Below are positions 55,003 to 63,937 of a stretch of DNA of 64,000 nucleotides, in pieces. Source of the DNA: Streptomyces justiciae (lineage in GTDB: Bacteria > Actinomycetota > Actinomycetes > Streptomycetales > Streptomycetaceae); contig NZ_JADDXU010000003.1 of NCBI RefSeq assembly GCF_015163075.1, positions 496,001 through 560,000 on the forward strand. Direction: 5' to 3'. Both the position numbers and the translations under genes were made by a program. A model generated the notes under the pieces. It was not told the DNA's origin. It worked only from the letters and a program-made list of their open reading frames with translations, and made no database searches. The stretch's first letter is position 1; each line of letters starts with the position of its first letter.

Positions 55003-56109
55003 TTAATTGACGAGCGCATCCGGCTTGCCCTTGCTGCGCGGCCGTTCCTCGACCATCTTGCCCCAGACGATCAACCGGTACTTGCTGGTGAACTCCGGTG
55101 TGCAGGTGGTCAGCGTGATGTAGCGGCCCGGCTCCTTGAAACCGGACTGCGGCGGCACCGGGTTCAGCACGCTCGTGTTGCTCGGCGACGTCACCGGTAG
55201 CGACGACGTCATCTTGTAGACGAAATAGTCGTCCTGCGTCTCCACGACGATCTCGTCGCCCTTGGCCAGGCGGTTGATGTACCGGAACGGCTCGCCGTGC
55301 GTGTTGCGGTGGCCCGCCAGCCCGAAGTTGCCGGTCTTCGCACTCGGCATCGCCGTCTTCAGCGCGCCCTCCGAGTAGTGGCCCACCATGCCCCGGTCGA
55401 GCACCTTCTTGTTGCTCACGCCCTCGGCTATCGGCACGACCACGTCCAGCTTCGGGATGTGGAGAAGGGCGAAGCCCTGCCCGGGCTCGAACTCGCCCGG
55501 CGCCCGCTTCCCGCTCTCCCACTCCTCCTGGAGGTTGCTCGCCTCCTTGCCGGCCTGCGCGTGCGCCCGGACGTTCGTCCACCACAACTGGTAGGTCACG
55601 AACAGCAGCATCAGCACACCGGTGGTGATGAACACCTCACCGATCGCCCGGCTCGCGAGCACCCCGGGGCTGGGCTTGCGGGCCTTCGCCCGCCGACGCG
55701 CCTCGACACGGGAGAGCGGTGCGGAGGACTCCTCGTCGTCCGCAGGCTCTGTCGAGGGCCTCGCTCCGCCCCCATGACGCCCGCCACGCCGCTTGGCGGC
55801 CTTTCTACGGGCCGCACGGCCGCCCGGGGTGACATCGGATACCCGTGTGACGGACGAGGCCTCAGAGGCCGATATGGACTCCGGCGGGTCCGGTATCCGC
55901 AACGCCACCGTCTCGTCATCAGCAGGCGGCACATAAGGCTCGTACGGCTCCTGCGATTCGTACGGCCCCTGCGGCTCGTACGACGGCGGCTCGTACGACG
56001 CCGACGGCTGATGCGCCCCCTCGTACCACTCCCCAAGCGCACCGGCACCCTCGTACGACTGCTCCCCGTACGAGGTCCCGGACTCGCGCTCGGGGCGCAG
56101 TGCGGTCAC
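55003..56109 (-). CDS. srtE1: Class E sortase with long cytosolic N-terminus
   Basis: 368 residues. The first about 150 residues are cytosolic and low complexity, with SYEP/PYES/PYEP repeats (about 30-65) and basic Arg/Lys runs. A membrane helix (about 157-180, GEVFITTGVLMLLFVTYQLWW) precedes the sortase domain with GLAGHRNTHG, ITLTTCTPEF and SKYRLIVWG. Its GTG overlaps the stop of the glutamine amidotransferase gene (GTGA). By position and size it corresponds to SrtE1. The Tyr-rich tail is a candidate site for protein contacts or phosphorylation (inference). Confidence 0.87.
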   Translation of the reverse strand: MTALRPERESGTSYGEQSYEGAGALGEWYEGAHQPSASYEPPSYEPQGPYESQEPYEPYVPPADDETVALRIPDPPESISASEASSVTRVSDVTPGGRAARRKAAKRRGGRHGGGARPSTEPADDEESSAPLSRVEARRRAKARKPSPGVLASRAIGEVFITTGVLMLLFVTYQLWWTNVRAHAQAGKEASNLQEEWESGKRAPGEFEPGQGFALLHIPKLDVVVPIAEGVSNKKVLDRGMVGHYSEGALKTAMPSAKTGNFGLAGHRNTHGEPFRYINRLAKGDEIVVETQDDYFVYKMTSSLPVTSPSNTSVLNPVPPQSGFKEPGRYITLTTCTPEFTSKYRLIVWGKMVEERPRSKGKPDALVN

Positions 56110-56744
56110 GCCGTGGCCCTGCCCACCACCGGGGCCAGCCCCGCAGATCGCGCCACCGCACCCTGGTCGCCGCACTCCACCAGCCAGTTGGCCAGCATCC
56201 GGTGACCGTGCTCGGTGAGCACCGACTCGGGGTGGAACTGCACGCCCTCGACAGGCAGTTCACGGTGCCGGAGGCCCATGATGATGCCGTCGTGCGTCCG
56301 GGCCGTGACCTCGAGTTCGGCGGGCACCGTCGCCGGCTCCGCCGCCAGCGAGTGATAGCGCGTCGCCGTGAACGGGCTCGGCAGGCCGGCGAACACGCCC
56401 TTGCCCTCGTGCTCCACCAACGACGTCTTGCCGTGCAGCAGCTCCGGCGCGCGGTCCACGACCCCGCCGTACGCCACCTGCATCGACTGCATGCCGAGGC
56501 AGACGCCGAAGACCGGCACCCCGGTCGCCGCGCAGTGGCGGACCATCTCGATGCAGACGCCCGCCTCCTCCGGCGTCCCCGGGCCCGGCGACAGCAGGAC
56601 GCCGTCGAAGCCGTCCTGGGCGTGCGCCGTCGACACCTCGTCGTTGCGCAGCACCTCGCACTCGGCGCCCAGCTGGTACAGGTACTGCACCAGGTTGAAG
56701 ACGAAGCTGTCGTAGTTGTCGACGACGAGAATCCGCGCACTCAC
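56106..56744 (-). CDS. Glutamine amidotransferase, anthranilate/aminodeoxychorismate synthase component II
   Basis: 212 residues, class I glutamine amidotransferase (TrpG/PabA type). RILVVDNYDSFVFNLVQYL, LSPGPGTPEEAG, catalytic Cys in VFGVCLGMQSM (about 80), His-Glu in VQFHPESVLTEHG (about 172-174). It would supply ammonia to a TrpE/PabB partner not encoded here. It is translationally coupled on both sides (GTGA overlaps), placing a metabolic gene inside a sortase operon. TrpG and PabA cannot be told apart by eye. Confidence 0.9.
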   Translation of the reverse strand: MSARILVVDNYDSFVFNLVQYLYQLGAECEVLRNDEVSTAHAQDGFDGVLLSPGPGTPEEAGVCIEMVRHCAATGVPVFGVCLGMQSMQVAYGGVVDRAPELLHGKTSLVEHEGKGVFAGLPSPFTATRYHSLAAEPATVPAELEVTARTHDGIIMGLRHRELPVEGVQFHPESVLTEHGHRMLANWLVECGDQGAVARSAGLAPVVGRATA

Positions 56745-56902
56745 TGGTTGTCCACCGTCACATCGTTGAAGGGCAGCAGCGGTTCGGCCCACGGGAAGAC
56801 GTACTGGAAGAGGACGTAGACCACCGCAAGCGCCAGCACGAGTGAGAGCAGCGCCTTCACCCACGCGTTCCCCGGCAGATGCCGCCAGATCCAGCCGTAC
56901 AT
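56741..56902 (-). CDS. 53-residue single-helix membrane protein
   Basis: MYGWIWRHLPGNAW, then a membrane helix VKALLSLVLALAVVYVLFQYVFPW and an acidic external end LLPFNDVTVDNQ. Its stop overlaps the GTG of the downstream amidotransferase gene and a ribosome-binding-like GGAAGGGAC precedes the ATG, so it is probably real. This short protein recurs at this place in Streptomyces genomes as I recall. Function unknown. Confidence 0.75.
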   Translation of the reverse strand: MYGWIWRHLPGNAWVKALLSLVLALAVVYVLFQYVFPWAEPLLPFNDVTVDNQ

Positions 56903-56955
56903 GCCGTCCCTTCCGTCGCACCACGGCACCAGACTCACGCCGTACAGCCAACAGA

Positions 56956-57657
56956 CTAACGGCGCAGCGCCTCCGGTTTCCCTGCCTCCACAGGCTGTGT
57001 GGAGTCCAGATGCGCCCAGACGATCAACCGGTGGCTGTGACCCCACTCCGGATCGCACGTGGTCAGGGTGAGATAGCGGCCCGACCTCTGGTACCCGGAC
57101 TTACGTGGCACAGGATCGATCACCTCAACGTCCGTGGGTACGGTTTTGTAGGGCCCTTTGTCGATCCGATACGTGAACCAGGTCGTCCCGTCCGTCAGCA
57201 CCACCGCGTCCCCGCGCCGCAGCTTCGGGAAGTCCTTGAACGGGTCGCCGTACGTCCGCCGGTGCCCCGCCACCGAGAAGTTGCCCTCCTGGCCCAGCTG
57301 CGCGGTGCGCGCGTAGTGGCCGAGGCCCTTCTTCAGCGTCCCGACCCCGGTGCCCTCCAGCACGGGCTTGTTCCACGTGAAACCAAGACGCGGGATGTAC
57401 ATGATCGCGAAGGGCTTGTCCTTCTTGTACGGCGCCGGAGCGGACGGACTCGCCGACGACTGGGAACCCCCCGTGCCCTTCGGCTGCTCGACACTCCCCT
57501 TCGACCACTGCTCCTGAAGCTGGTCGATCTGCTCGCCCATGACGTCGTCGGCCTTCACACCGGTCCAGAAGAGCACGTAGACCACGAACAGGACTATGAC
57601 CGCGCCTACCGTGATGCAGAGCTCGCTGAGGGTCCTGACGACGAGACGTACTCGCAC
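56956..57657 (-). CDS. Class E sortase, third copy
   Basis: 233 residues with membrane helix (about 10-30, LSELCITVGAVIVLFVVYVLFW), a Ser/Pro/Lys linker (about 55-80), and sortase domain with catalytic His in SVAGHRRTYG, Cys in LTLTTCDPEW and Arg in SHRLIVWA. The loop after Cys (DPEWGHSH) differs from the other two (TPxxTSxY), so its substrate may differ. GTG 57657. It contains a variant parS site. Confidence 0.87.
   Translation of the reverse strand: MRVRLVVRTLSELCITVGAVIVLFVVYVLFWTGVKADDVMGEQIDQLQEQWSKGSVEQPKGTGGSQSSASPSAPAPYKKDKPFAIMYIPRLGFTWNKPVLEGTGVGTLKKGLGHYARTAQLGQEGNFSVAGHRRTYGDPFKDFPKLRRGDAVVLTDGTTWFTYRIDKGPYKTVPTDVEVIDPVPRKSGYQRSGRYLTLTTCDPEWGHSHRLIVWAHLDSTQPVEAGKPEALRR
57370..57383. 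other. parS-like site with one mismatch
   Basis: GTTCCACGTGAAAC differs at one position from the perfect parS 14-mer. It lies inside the third sortase gene (codons for Phe-Thr-Trp-Asn). Confidence 0.65.
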
Positions 57658-57676
57658 CGGCGGCTCCCGAAGAGAC

Positions 57677-58456
57677 CTACTCCACAGGCTTGGCGTACTG
57701 CAGATCCACTGTGCCCGAGTAGCCGGGCAGAGTCACCGCTCCGTCGTCCTCGACTTTCCATCCGAGGCCGTAGACGTTGACGTAGACCATGTAGTTCTGG
57801 ATCGCCTTGCTGGCGGCCAGCGACTGCTTCAGCTGCTCCGGGTCCCCGACCGCCGTGATCTTGTACGGCGGTGAGTAGACCCGGCCCTGGAGGATCAGCG
57901 TGTTGCCCACGCAGCGCACGGCGCTGGTGGAGATCAGCCGCTGGTCCATGACCTTGATGCCCTGGGCGCCGCCCTGCCACAGCGCGTTGACCACGGCCTG
58001 GAGGTCCTGCTGGTGGATGACCAGGTAGTCGGGCTGCGGCTCGGGATAGCCGGGGAGCTTGGCCGTCGCGTCCGGCGGGGCGTCGTTGAGCGTGACGCTG
58101 ATCGCCTCGCCCTTCAGCTTCTGGGTGCCCGCCTTCTTCTCCAGCGCCGTCAGCTTCTCGTCCTCGGCCTTGGTCGAACCGTCGTCCCGTTCGGCCAGCG
58201 CCTCGACGTCGTCGCGCAGGGCGCCGTTGGACTCGTCGAGCTGACCGTTCTTGTGGCTGCGCTCCAGGATCAGGTCCGAAAGTTTCAGCAGCGAGGCATC
58301 CGTGCGGATGTTGGTGCCCTTGGCCGTATTGAAACTGGTGAAGAAAATGAGCCCCGCGAGCGCGAAGACGGCCACCGTGAGCAGCCGCACGGGCCGGAAA
58401 CGTCGGCCGCGGGCAGGGGTGGATCCCATCCCCTGGGGGTTGGCAGAATTGCTCAA
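57677..58456 (-). CDS. DUF881 family membrane-anchored protein
   Basis: 259 residues with N-terminal basic region, one membrane helix (about 24-42, LLTVAVFALAGLIFFTSF), a coiled coil (about 58-100, KLSDLILERSHKNGQLDESNGALRDDVEALAER) and the DUF881 domain (YLVIHQQDLQAVVNALWQGGAQGIKVMDQRL; AIQNYMVYVNVYGLGW). DUF881 proteins lie beside crgA and division genes in actinobacteria; a role in the division site is suspected, not shown. Start TTG 58456 with AAGGGTACG before it, or ATG 58429. Divergent from crgA. Confidence 0.85.
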   Translation of the reverse strand: MSNSANPQGMGSTPARGRRFRPVRLLTVAVFALAGLIFFTSFNTAKGTNIRTDASLLKLSDLILERSHKNGQLDESNGALRDDVEALAERDDGSTKAEDEKLTALEKKAGTQKLKGEAISVTLNDAPPDATAKLPGYPEPQPDYLVIHQQDLQAVVNALWQGGAQGIKVMDQRLISTSAVRCVGNTLILQGRVYSPPYKITAVGDPEQLKQSLAASKAIQNYMVYVNVYGLGWKVEDDGAVTLPGYSGTVDLQYAKPVE

Positions 58457-58597
58457 CGTACCCTTATCTCCTTCGGCGCCGCGGAAGCACTACGCTAACG
58501 GACGCCCGGGGGAGCACTAAGTGTCCCCTTGTACGCTGCCCCGAGCCCGACCCAGCTACCTGCGCGGCCACGCAGCGCATCGACAGGAGAGACCCTC

Positions 58598-58852
58598 GTG
58601 CCGAAGTCACGTATCCGCAAGAAGGCCGATTACACGCCGCCGCCGGCGAAGCAGGCGACCAGCATCAAGCTGAACAGCCGCGCCTGGGTCGCGCCCGTGA
58701 TGCTGGCCCTGTTCGTCATCGGGCTGGCCTGGATCGTCGTCTTCTATGTGACGGACGGCTCGCTGCCCATCGACGCGCTGGACAACTGGAACATCGTGGT
58801 GGGCTTCGGCTTCATCGCCGCCGGATTCGGCGTTTCCACACAGTGGAAGTAG
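58598..58852 (+). CDS. crgA: Cell division protein CrgA
   Basis: 84 residues, the typical length. [16 protein letters not shown], then two membrane helices (about 31-50 [21 protein letters not shown]; 64-80 [20 protein letters not shown]). CrgA inhibits or paces FtsZ-ring formation and recruits peptidoglycan enzymes in sporulating hyphae. GTG 58598 follows AGGAGAG. Confidence 0.95.
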   Translation: MPKSRIRKKADYTPPPAKQATSIKLNSRAWVAPVMLALFVIGLAWIVVFYVTDGSLPIDALDNWNIVVGFGFIAAGFGVSTQWK

Positions 58853-58873
58853 CTCTGCCCCGAGCTGTTCGCT

Positions 58874-58945
58874 GAGTTATCCACAGATCGCGAAAGTATC
58901 CACAGGCTACCTGGGGACAATAGAACGACGATCTGTGGATAACTC
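58874..58945. promoter_or_regulatory. Cluster of DnaA boxes in a long perfect inverted repeat
   Basis: An 18-bp perfect inverted repeat (58873-58890 and 58929-58946) whose arms contain TTATCCACA (58877-58885, +) and TGTGGATAA (58934-58942, -). A third box, GTATCCACA (58896-58904, one mismatch), lies between the arms. A further exact TGTGGACAA is at 59081-59089. It sits between convergent crgA and rhomboid genes. Confidence 0.75.
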
Positions 58946-58997
58946 ACAGAGGGTTGACGCCGGTACGACTGCCACACCGGCCCCCGCAAACCTGTTC

Positions 58998-59039
58998 GCC
59001 CCCTGCCTGACCTGCGGAAACACAGGTCAGGCAGGGGGC
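58998..59039. terminator. Bidirectional terminator between crgA and rhomboid gene
   Basis: A perfect 17-bp stem GCCCCCTGCCTGACCTG ... CAGGTCAGGCAGGGGGC with an 8-nt loop. Confidence 0.88.
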
Positions 59040-59080
59040 ACAGTTGTTCGCGCACACTATGCACAAGATTCGCAACCCGC

Positions 59081-59089
59081 TGTGGACAA
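59081..59089 (-). promoter_or_regulatory. DnaA box (exact TTGTCCACA on the minus strand)
   Basis: TGTGGACAA, fourth element of the DnaA-box group after crgA, 15 bp from the rhomboid stop. Confidence 0.6.
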
Positions 59090-59104
59090 CGGGGCTTTTC
59101 GAGC

Positions 59105-59992
59105 TCAGGTGAGCTGGGCCGTGCGCAGCAGAGTCATGACGATGACCGCGATGAGGACGACCGCGCAGGTCCCGTACTGGACGAGGGCGCGGCGTTCGCG
59201 CGGGGCGTGGACCATGGCGTAGCCGATGACGACGCCGCCGACGAGGCCGCCGATGTGGGCCTGCCAGGAGATGTTGGCCCAGCCGAAGGTGAAGATCAGG
59301 TTGATGACCAGCAGCGCGATCACGGGCCGCATGTCGTACTGGAGGCGGCGCATGAGGACGGCCGTGGCGCCGAAGAGGCCGAAGATGGCGCCGGAGGCAC
59401 CGAGCGAGGGCTGGTTCGGCTCGGCGAGCAGGTAGGTGAGGGCGCTGCCGGCGAGGCCGGAGACGAAGTAGAGCGCGAGGTAGCGGGCGCGGCCGAGGGC
59501 TGCTTCGAGGGGGCCGCCGATCCACCACAGGCTGAGCATGTTGAAGATGATGTGGATGTAGCTGCCGTGGAGGAACATCGCGGTCAGGAGCCGGTACCAC
59601 TGGCCTTCGGCGACGCCTTCGACGTCGCCCAGGAGCGGGACGTAGGCCCGTCCGATGAGGTCGAAGCTGTCGGTGAAACGGTCGCCGACGGAGAGTTGGA
59701 CGAAGTAGGCGGCGAGGCACAGGCCGATGAGGATCTTGGTGATCAGGCGCGGGTCGGCGGTGACCGTCCCTCCGGCGACCGTGCGGGGCGTGGCCGCGTC
59801 CGGGGCGTGGCCGGTGCCGGAGCCGTTGCGGACGCAGTCGGGGCACTGGAAGCCGACGGAGGCGCTGATCATGCATTCGGGGCAGATGGGGCGTTCGCAG
59901 CGGGTGCAGCGGATGCCGGTCTCGCGGTCGGGGTGGCGGTAGCAGCCGGGCAGGCCCTGTTCCTGCTGCGGGCTGCCTGGCGCCTGGTCCAT
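59105..59992 (-). CDS. Rhomboid-family intramembrane serine protease
   Basis: 295 residues. The N-terminal zinc-binding region has CYRHPDRETGIRCTRCERPICPECM and FQCPDC (Cys/His pairs, B-box-like). Six membrane helices follow, with catalytic Ser in LGASGAIFGLFGA (about 205) and His in WQAHIGGLVGG (about 257); HGSYIHIIFNML is the conserved His/Asn helix. It cleaves membrane proteins inside the bilayer. Substrate unknown. Downstream of ppiA on the same strand. Confidence 0.92.
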   Translation of the reverse strand: MDQAPGSPQQEQGLPGCYRHPDRETGIRCTRCERPICPECMISASVGFQCPDCVRNGSGTGHAPDAATPRTVAGGTVTADPRLITKILIGLCLAAYFVQLSVGDRFTDSFDLIGRAYVPLLGDVEGVAEGQWYRLLTAMFLHGSYIHIIFNMLSLWWIGGPLEAALGRARYLALYFVSGLAGSALTYLLAEPNQPSLGASGAIFGLFGATAVLMRRLQYDMRPVIALLVINLIFTFGWANISWQAHIGGLVGGVVIGYAMVHAPRERRALVQYGTCAVVLIAVIVMTLLRTAQLT

Positions 59993-60027
59993 GAGGTCGT
60001 CCCCTACGTCGTCGTATGCAATGAAAC

Positions 60028-60059
60028 CGCCCCGTCCATCCTTACGGATGGGCGGGGCG
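60028..60059 (-). terminator. Terminator after ppiA
   Basis: A 14-bp stem with one G-T pair (CGCCCCGTCCATCC ... GGATGGGCGGGGCG) and a 4-nt loop, between ppiA and the rhomboid gene. Confidence 0.75.
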
Positions 60060-60094
60060 TTTGGTTCCCTGCCTGCCCTGGTGTGCCTGTGGGG

Positions 60095-60628
<534 letters not shown>

Positions 60629-60910
60629 GGTCTGCCTTCCGTTGTCTTTCTGTGACCCTCCGATCCTCGCACGGTCCGGGCGGTTCGGCGCCTGTCGCCT
60701 CGGTGGAGGTCTCGTTCAGACGGCGCTCACAGAAAAAGGGGCGAGTCCTCCCGGGCCGGGCGCGCTCTTCGGCGATCCGTGGCATTGTCGACGACAAGCT
60801 CCCGTTGCCCCGTATGCCCGCCCTCGCATGCCTCTCCGGCTGTTGGCATGCATGATCCGTAAAAGGGTGGAAAGTCGAATTACCGTACGCCACCGAGGAG
60901 GAGGATTCCC

Positions 60911-61612
60911 GTGACCCGCATTGACAGCGTGCGCGCCGCGACCGGTTCGGCGAAGGACAGCGTGCTGCACGCCGCGGAAGTGGTGGCGCCCTACGCCGAC
61001 ACGGCCAAGGACAGGGCCTCGCACTACGCACACGAGGCGCGCGTACGGCTCGCGCCGAGGGTGTCGCTGGCGGCCGAGCAAGCCCGCGTCCAGTACGGCG
61101 CGCATGTCGCGCCGCGTCTGGAGCAGGCCCGTACGCATGTGCCGCCGAAGGTCGACCAGGCCGCCCATGAGGCTGCTGAGCGCACCCGTAAGGCTGCCCG
61201 GCAGGCCGCTGATTATTCGAAGCCGAGGATCGAGCAGGCCGTGGCCGCGGCCGGGCCTGTGAGGGACGAGGCTGCTTCGCGTGGGGTGGCCGCTCTGGCC
61301 GCGTTGCGTGGCCAGGTTTCACCGAAGGAGATCGAGAAGCTGACGCGCAAGCATGCGCGGCGGGCGAGGGCCGGCCGTCTTGCCAAGGCGTTGGCGGTTG
61401 CCGGGCTGCTCGCGGGCGGTGCCTTCGCGGCCTGGAAGTGGTGGGACAAGCAGGCCAACCCGGATTGGTTGGTCGAGCCGCCCGCCGCGACGGAGGTGCC
61501 CGAGTCGAGTCGGCTGACCTCGGTGGACGGCAGCGGTCAGTCCGTTCTCGACCCTGAGGTGCAGGCCAAGGAGGCCGAGGAGGAGGCGGCGCACCGCGAC
61601 GAACGGCGGTGA
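60911..61612 (+). CDS. DUF5324 family helical membrane-associated protein
   Basis: 233 residues. Long amphipathic helices rich in Ala, Arg, Glu and His (residues 1-145, repeated A-x-x-x-A-R-x-x-x patterns such as HEARVRLAPRVSLAAEQARVQ), one hydrophobic segment (about 160-176, ALAVAGLLAGGAFAAW) and an acidic C-terminus. Matches the Streptomyces DUF5324 family. Function unknown; apolipoprotein-like helices suggest membrane-surface binding (inference). GTG 60911 after GAGGAGGAGG. Confidence 0.85.
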   Translation: MTRIDSVRAATGSAKDSVLHAAEVVAPYADTAKDRASHYAHEARVRLAPRVSLAAEQARVQYGAHVAPRLEQARTHVPPKVDQAAHEAAERTRKAARQAADYSKPRIEQAVAAAGPVRDEAASRGVAALAALRGQVSPKEIEKLTRKHARRARAGRLAKALAVAGLLAGGAFAAWKWWDKQANPDWLVEPPAATEVPESSRLTSVDGSGQSVLDPEVQAKEAEEEAAHRDERR

Positions 61613-61664
61613 CAGCTGATCCTTGAGCCGCTGGATGCGTTCGGCTCTTTGAGCAGCGCTGTAA

Positions 61665-61690
61665 GGCGGGAGGTGAAGGTGCCTCCCGCC
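61665..61690. terminator. Convergent terminator hairpin
   Basis: A perfect 9-bp stem GGCGGGAGG ... CCTCCCGCC with an 8-nt loop, between the DUF5324 stop and the racemase-like stop. Confidence 0.7.
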
Positions 61691-61700
61691 CCGCAGCGAT

Positions 61701-61714
61701 GTTTCACGTGAAAC
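61701..61714. other. parS centromere site (perfect)
   Basis: GTTTCACGTGAAAC, identical to the site at 19775. It supplies the last codons and TGA stop (TTC ACG TGA) of the minus-strand racemase-like gene. Confidence 0.93.
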
Positions 61715-62504
61715 GTCGGCGGAAGAGGCTCCCGGCCGTCGTCGCGTCCGGGGCGCTCTCGGGTGCGGCGAGTTGGAGGCCGTACCAGAGCACTGCCTGG
61801 TTCGAGGTGATGACCGGGACGCCGAGTTCTTGTTCCAGGGAGGCGACGGCGCCCAGGGAGGGGAAGCCGCTGCCGGGTACGAGGACGCTGTCGGGGCGGG
61901 GGGCGTTGTGGAAGGCCTTGGCGACCTGCTGGTGCACGTCGGTGGGGTCGATGGTCCAGTGGGCGCCCTCGTCGAAGGCGTTGTAGCGGGGGATGCCGTC
62001 CCACTCCGGGCCGAGCTGGAACTGGACGAGGCTGGTCTCCTCGATGCCGAGCTTCCCGAGGTACTCCTCCGTGGCCCGGAAGGTGGGCTCGGTGAACCAG
62101 GGCGGCATGACGAGGAGGGGGCGGCGCACGCCGGAGGCCTGGAGGGCGGCGGTGATGGCCGTGGCTGCAGTGTGGACGCGGACGCCGTGGGCGTGGGCGC
62201 CGGCCGCCTCGATGAACTCGGTGTCGAAGGCGGGTCCGCCGAAGAAGCTGCTCGATCCGAAGCAGAGGGCGATGCTGTGTGCGCCCAGTCGGCCCAGCTG
62301 GTCCAGGCCCCGGACGACGTCGGGGGTGTCGGCGAGGGCCGCGGCGGGGCTGCCGACGTACTCGGTGTCGGCGGGGCGGGGGCACTCGAAGCGGGCGGTG
62401 TGGACCGAGACGTCGTCAGGGGCCATGCGCCAGATCTCGGTCTCGGGCACGGGGTCGTTGTGGATGACGAGGATGCCGAGGCGGGCGGCTGCGGGGGCGG
62501 TCAT
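61704..62504 (-). CDS. Asp/Glu racemase superfamily protein (maleate isomerase / arylmalonate decarboxylase type)
   Basis: 266 residues. RLGILVIHNDPVPETEIWRMAPDDVSVHTARFECP is the typical start of the maleate isomerase/AMDase branch. The first catalytic Cys is likely in SIALCFGSSSFFGG (about 80). Around the second site the sequence is SVLVPGSGFPSLGAV (about 206), with no Cys, so the usual two-Cys racemase mechanism is unlikely. It would suit a one-Cys isomerase or decarboxylase. It starts inside the stop of the upstream exporter gene (ATGA). Confidence 0.8.
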   Translation of the reverse strand: MTAPAAARLGILVIHNDPVPETEIWRMAPDDVSVHTARFECPRPADTEYVGSPAAALADTPDVVRGLDQLGRLGAHSIALCFGSSSFFGGPAFDTEFIEAAGAHAHGVRVHTAATAITAALQASGVRRPLLVMPPWFTEPTFRATEEYLGKLGIEETSLVQFQLGPEWDGIPRYNAFDEGAHWTIDPTDVHQQVAKAFHNAPRPDSVLVPGSGFPSLGAVASLEQELGVPVITSNQAVLWYGLQLAAPESAPDATTAGSLFRRRFT

Positions 62505-63937
62505 CCGTGCTCACCCACCGGGGTGGGGGTGGCTTCCGTGATCCGGTCGGAGGTTTCCGTGGTCGCTCCGAAGCCGATCCACGCGATCAACGCGCCGGCC
62601 AGGGCGACGCCTCCGGCCAGTAGGAACGCCGTACGGAAGGCTTCGTCGCCGGGGTCGGTGCCGAGGACGAGGACCAGGGCGGCGACTCCGAAGGCGCCGC
62701 CCGCGTACTGGGTGGTCGTCATCAGGGCACCGGCGACGCCCTGGTTGCGGTCGTCCACGTCGCGGGTGCCGCCGACGAACATCGAGGTGTAGATCATGCC
62801 GTGGCCGAGTCCGCTGACGACGAGGCCGGGCAGCATCGCGGCGAGGTAGCCGTGGTGGGTGGCCGAGACGCCCAGGAGGGCGAGGCCGAGCGCGCCGACG
62901 GTGAACGCCAGGGCCAGCGAGCGGCGGACGCCGAAGGGGCCGACGATCCTCCCGGCGATCATGTTGCCGAAGGTGATGCACGCGGCGAGCGGCAGGAAGG
63001 CGATGCCCGCAGCGAGCGGGGCGTAGTCGCGGCCGTCCTGGAGGAGCAGCGTGACGAGGTAGAACTCGACGCCCGCGACGCTGGCCATGTAGAGGGCGGA
63101 GGAGCAGCAGCCCATGACGAGGCTGCGGGTGCGCCGCAGCACGGGGTCGACGAGGGGCTGGGTGCTGACGCGCTCGCGTCCGGCGAAGAGCACCAGCAGG
63201 ACGATTCCGGCGAGGAAGCTGCCCAGGGTCAGGGGGTCGGTCCAGCCGGCGTCGGCGGCGAGGGTGAGGCCGAAGACGGAGACGAGGACCATGGCGGTGC
63301 AGAGCACGGCGTTGAGGACGTTGAGTGTGGTGGTGCGGTCGTGCTCGGCCTTGCCCGGCAGGAACTTGGGGGCTGCGAGCACGCACAGCACGGCGAAGGG
63401 CAGGTTGACGAAGAACGTCCAGCGCCAGGAGAGGCTGGTCAGCAGGCCGCCGATGACGACACCGGCGGCGAGGCCGCTGGCGCCGACGGTGCCCCAGACG
63501 GCGAGCGCCCGGGTGCGTTCCTTTCCGGCCGGGAACGTGGTGTTCACCAGGGCGAGGATCGAGGGCTGGAGGCAGGCCGCGGCGACGCCCTGGAGGGCGC
63601 GGGTGATCAGCAGCAGCGCGGCGTTGGCGGCGAGGCCGCCCAGCAGCGAGGCGACGCCGAAGAGGACCAGCGCGGCCATGAACAGCTTGCGTGCGCCGAG
63701 TCGGTCGCCGAGCCGTCCGCCGACGATCAGGAAGCCGGCGAAGAACACGGAGTAGGCGCTGACGACCCACTGCTTGGCGGTGCCGGACAGGTCCAGGTCG
63801 GCGCTGATGTCGGGCAGGGCGACGAAGATGACGGAGAAGTCGAGCGCGATGAGGAACTGGGCCGCGGAGAGGGTGATGAGCCCGCCGAGGAGTCCGCGGG
63901 ACGCCGCCGGCGCGGGGGGTGTGGTGGGTAGGGGCAT
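62501..63937 (-). CDS. MFS exporter, DHA2 (14-TM, EmrB/QacA) family
   Basis: 478 residues with about 14 hydrophobic segments. Motif A loop GGRLGDRLGARKLFM (about 73-87), motif C-like WGTVGASGLAAGVVIGGLL (about 148-166) and the N-terminal FLIALDFSVIFVALPDIS (conserved Asp) match drug/H+ antiporters. The substrate is unknown. Coupled to the racemase-like gene, so the exporter may handle that enzyme's product or substrate (inference). ATG 63937; the 63 bp beyond it show no further feature. Confidence 0.9.
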   Translation of the reverse strand: MPLPTTPPAPAASRGLLGGLITLSAAQFLIALDFSVIFVALPDISADLDLSGTAKQWVVSAYSVFFAGFLIVGGRLGDRLGARKLFMAALVLFGVASLLGGLAANAALLLITRALQGVAAACLQPSILALVNTTFPAGKERTRALAVWGTVGASGLAAGVVIGGLLTSLSWRWTFFVNLPFAVLCVLAAPKFLPGKAEHDRTTTLNVLNAVLCTAMVLVSVFGLTLAADAGWTDPLTLGSFLAGIVLLVLFAGRERVSTQPLVDPVLRRTRSLVMGCCSSALYMASVAGVEFYLVTLLLQDGRDYAPLAAGIAFLPLAACITFGNMIAGRIVGPFGVRRSLALAFTVGALGLALLGVSATHHGYLAAMLPGLVVSGLGHGMIYTSMFVGGTRDVDDRNQGVAGALMTTTQYAGGAFGVAALVLVLGTDPGDEAFRTAFLLAGGVALAGALIAWIGFGATTETSDRITEATPTPVGEHG

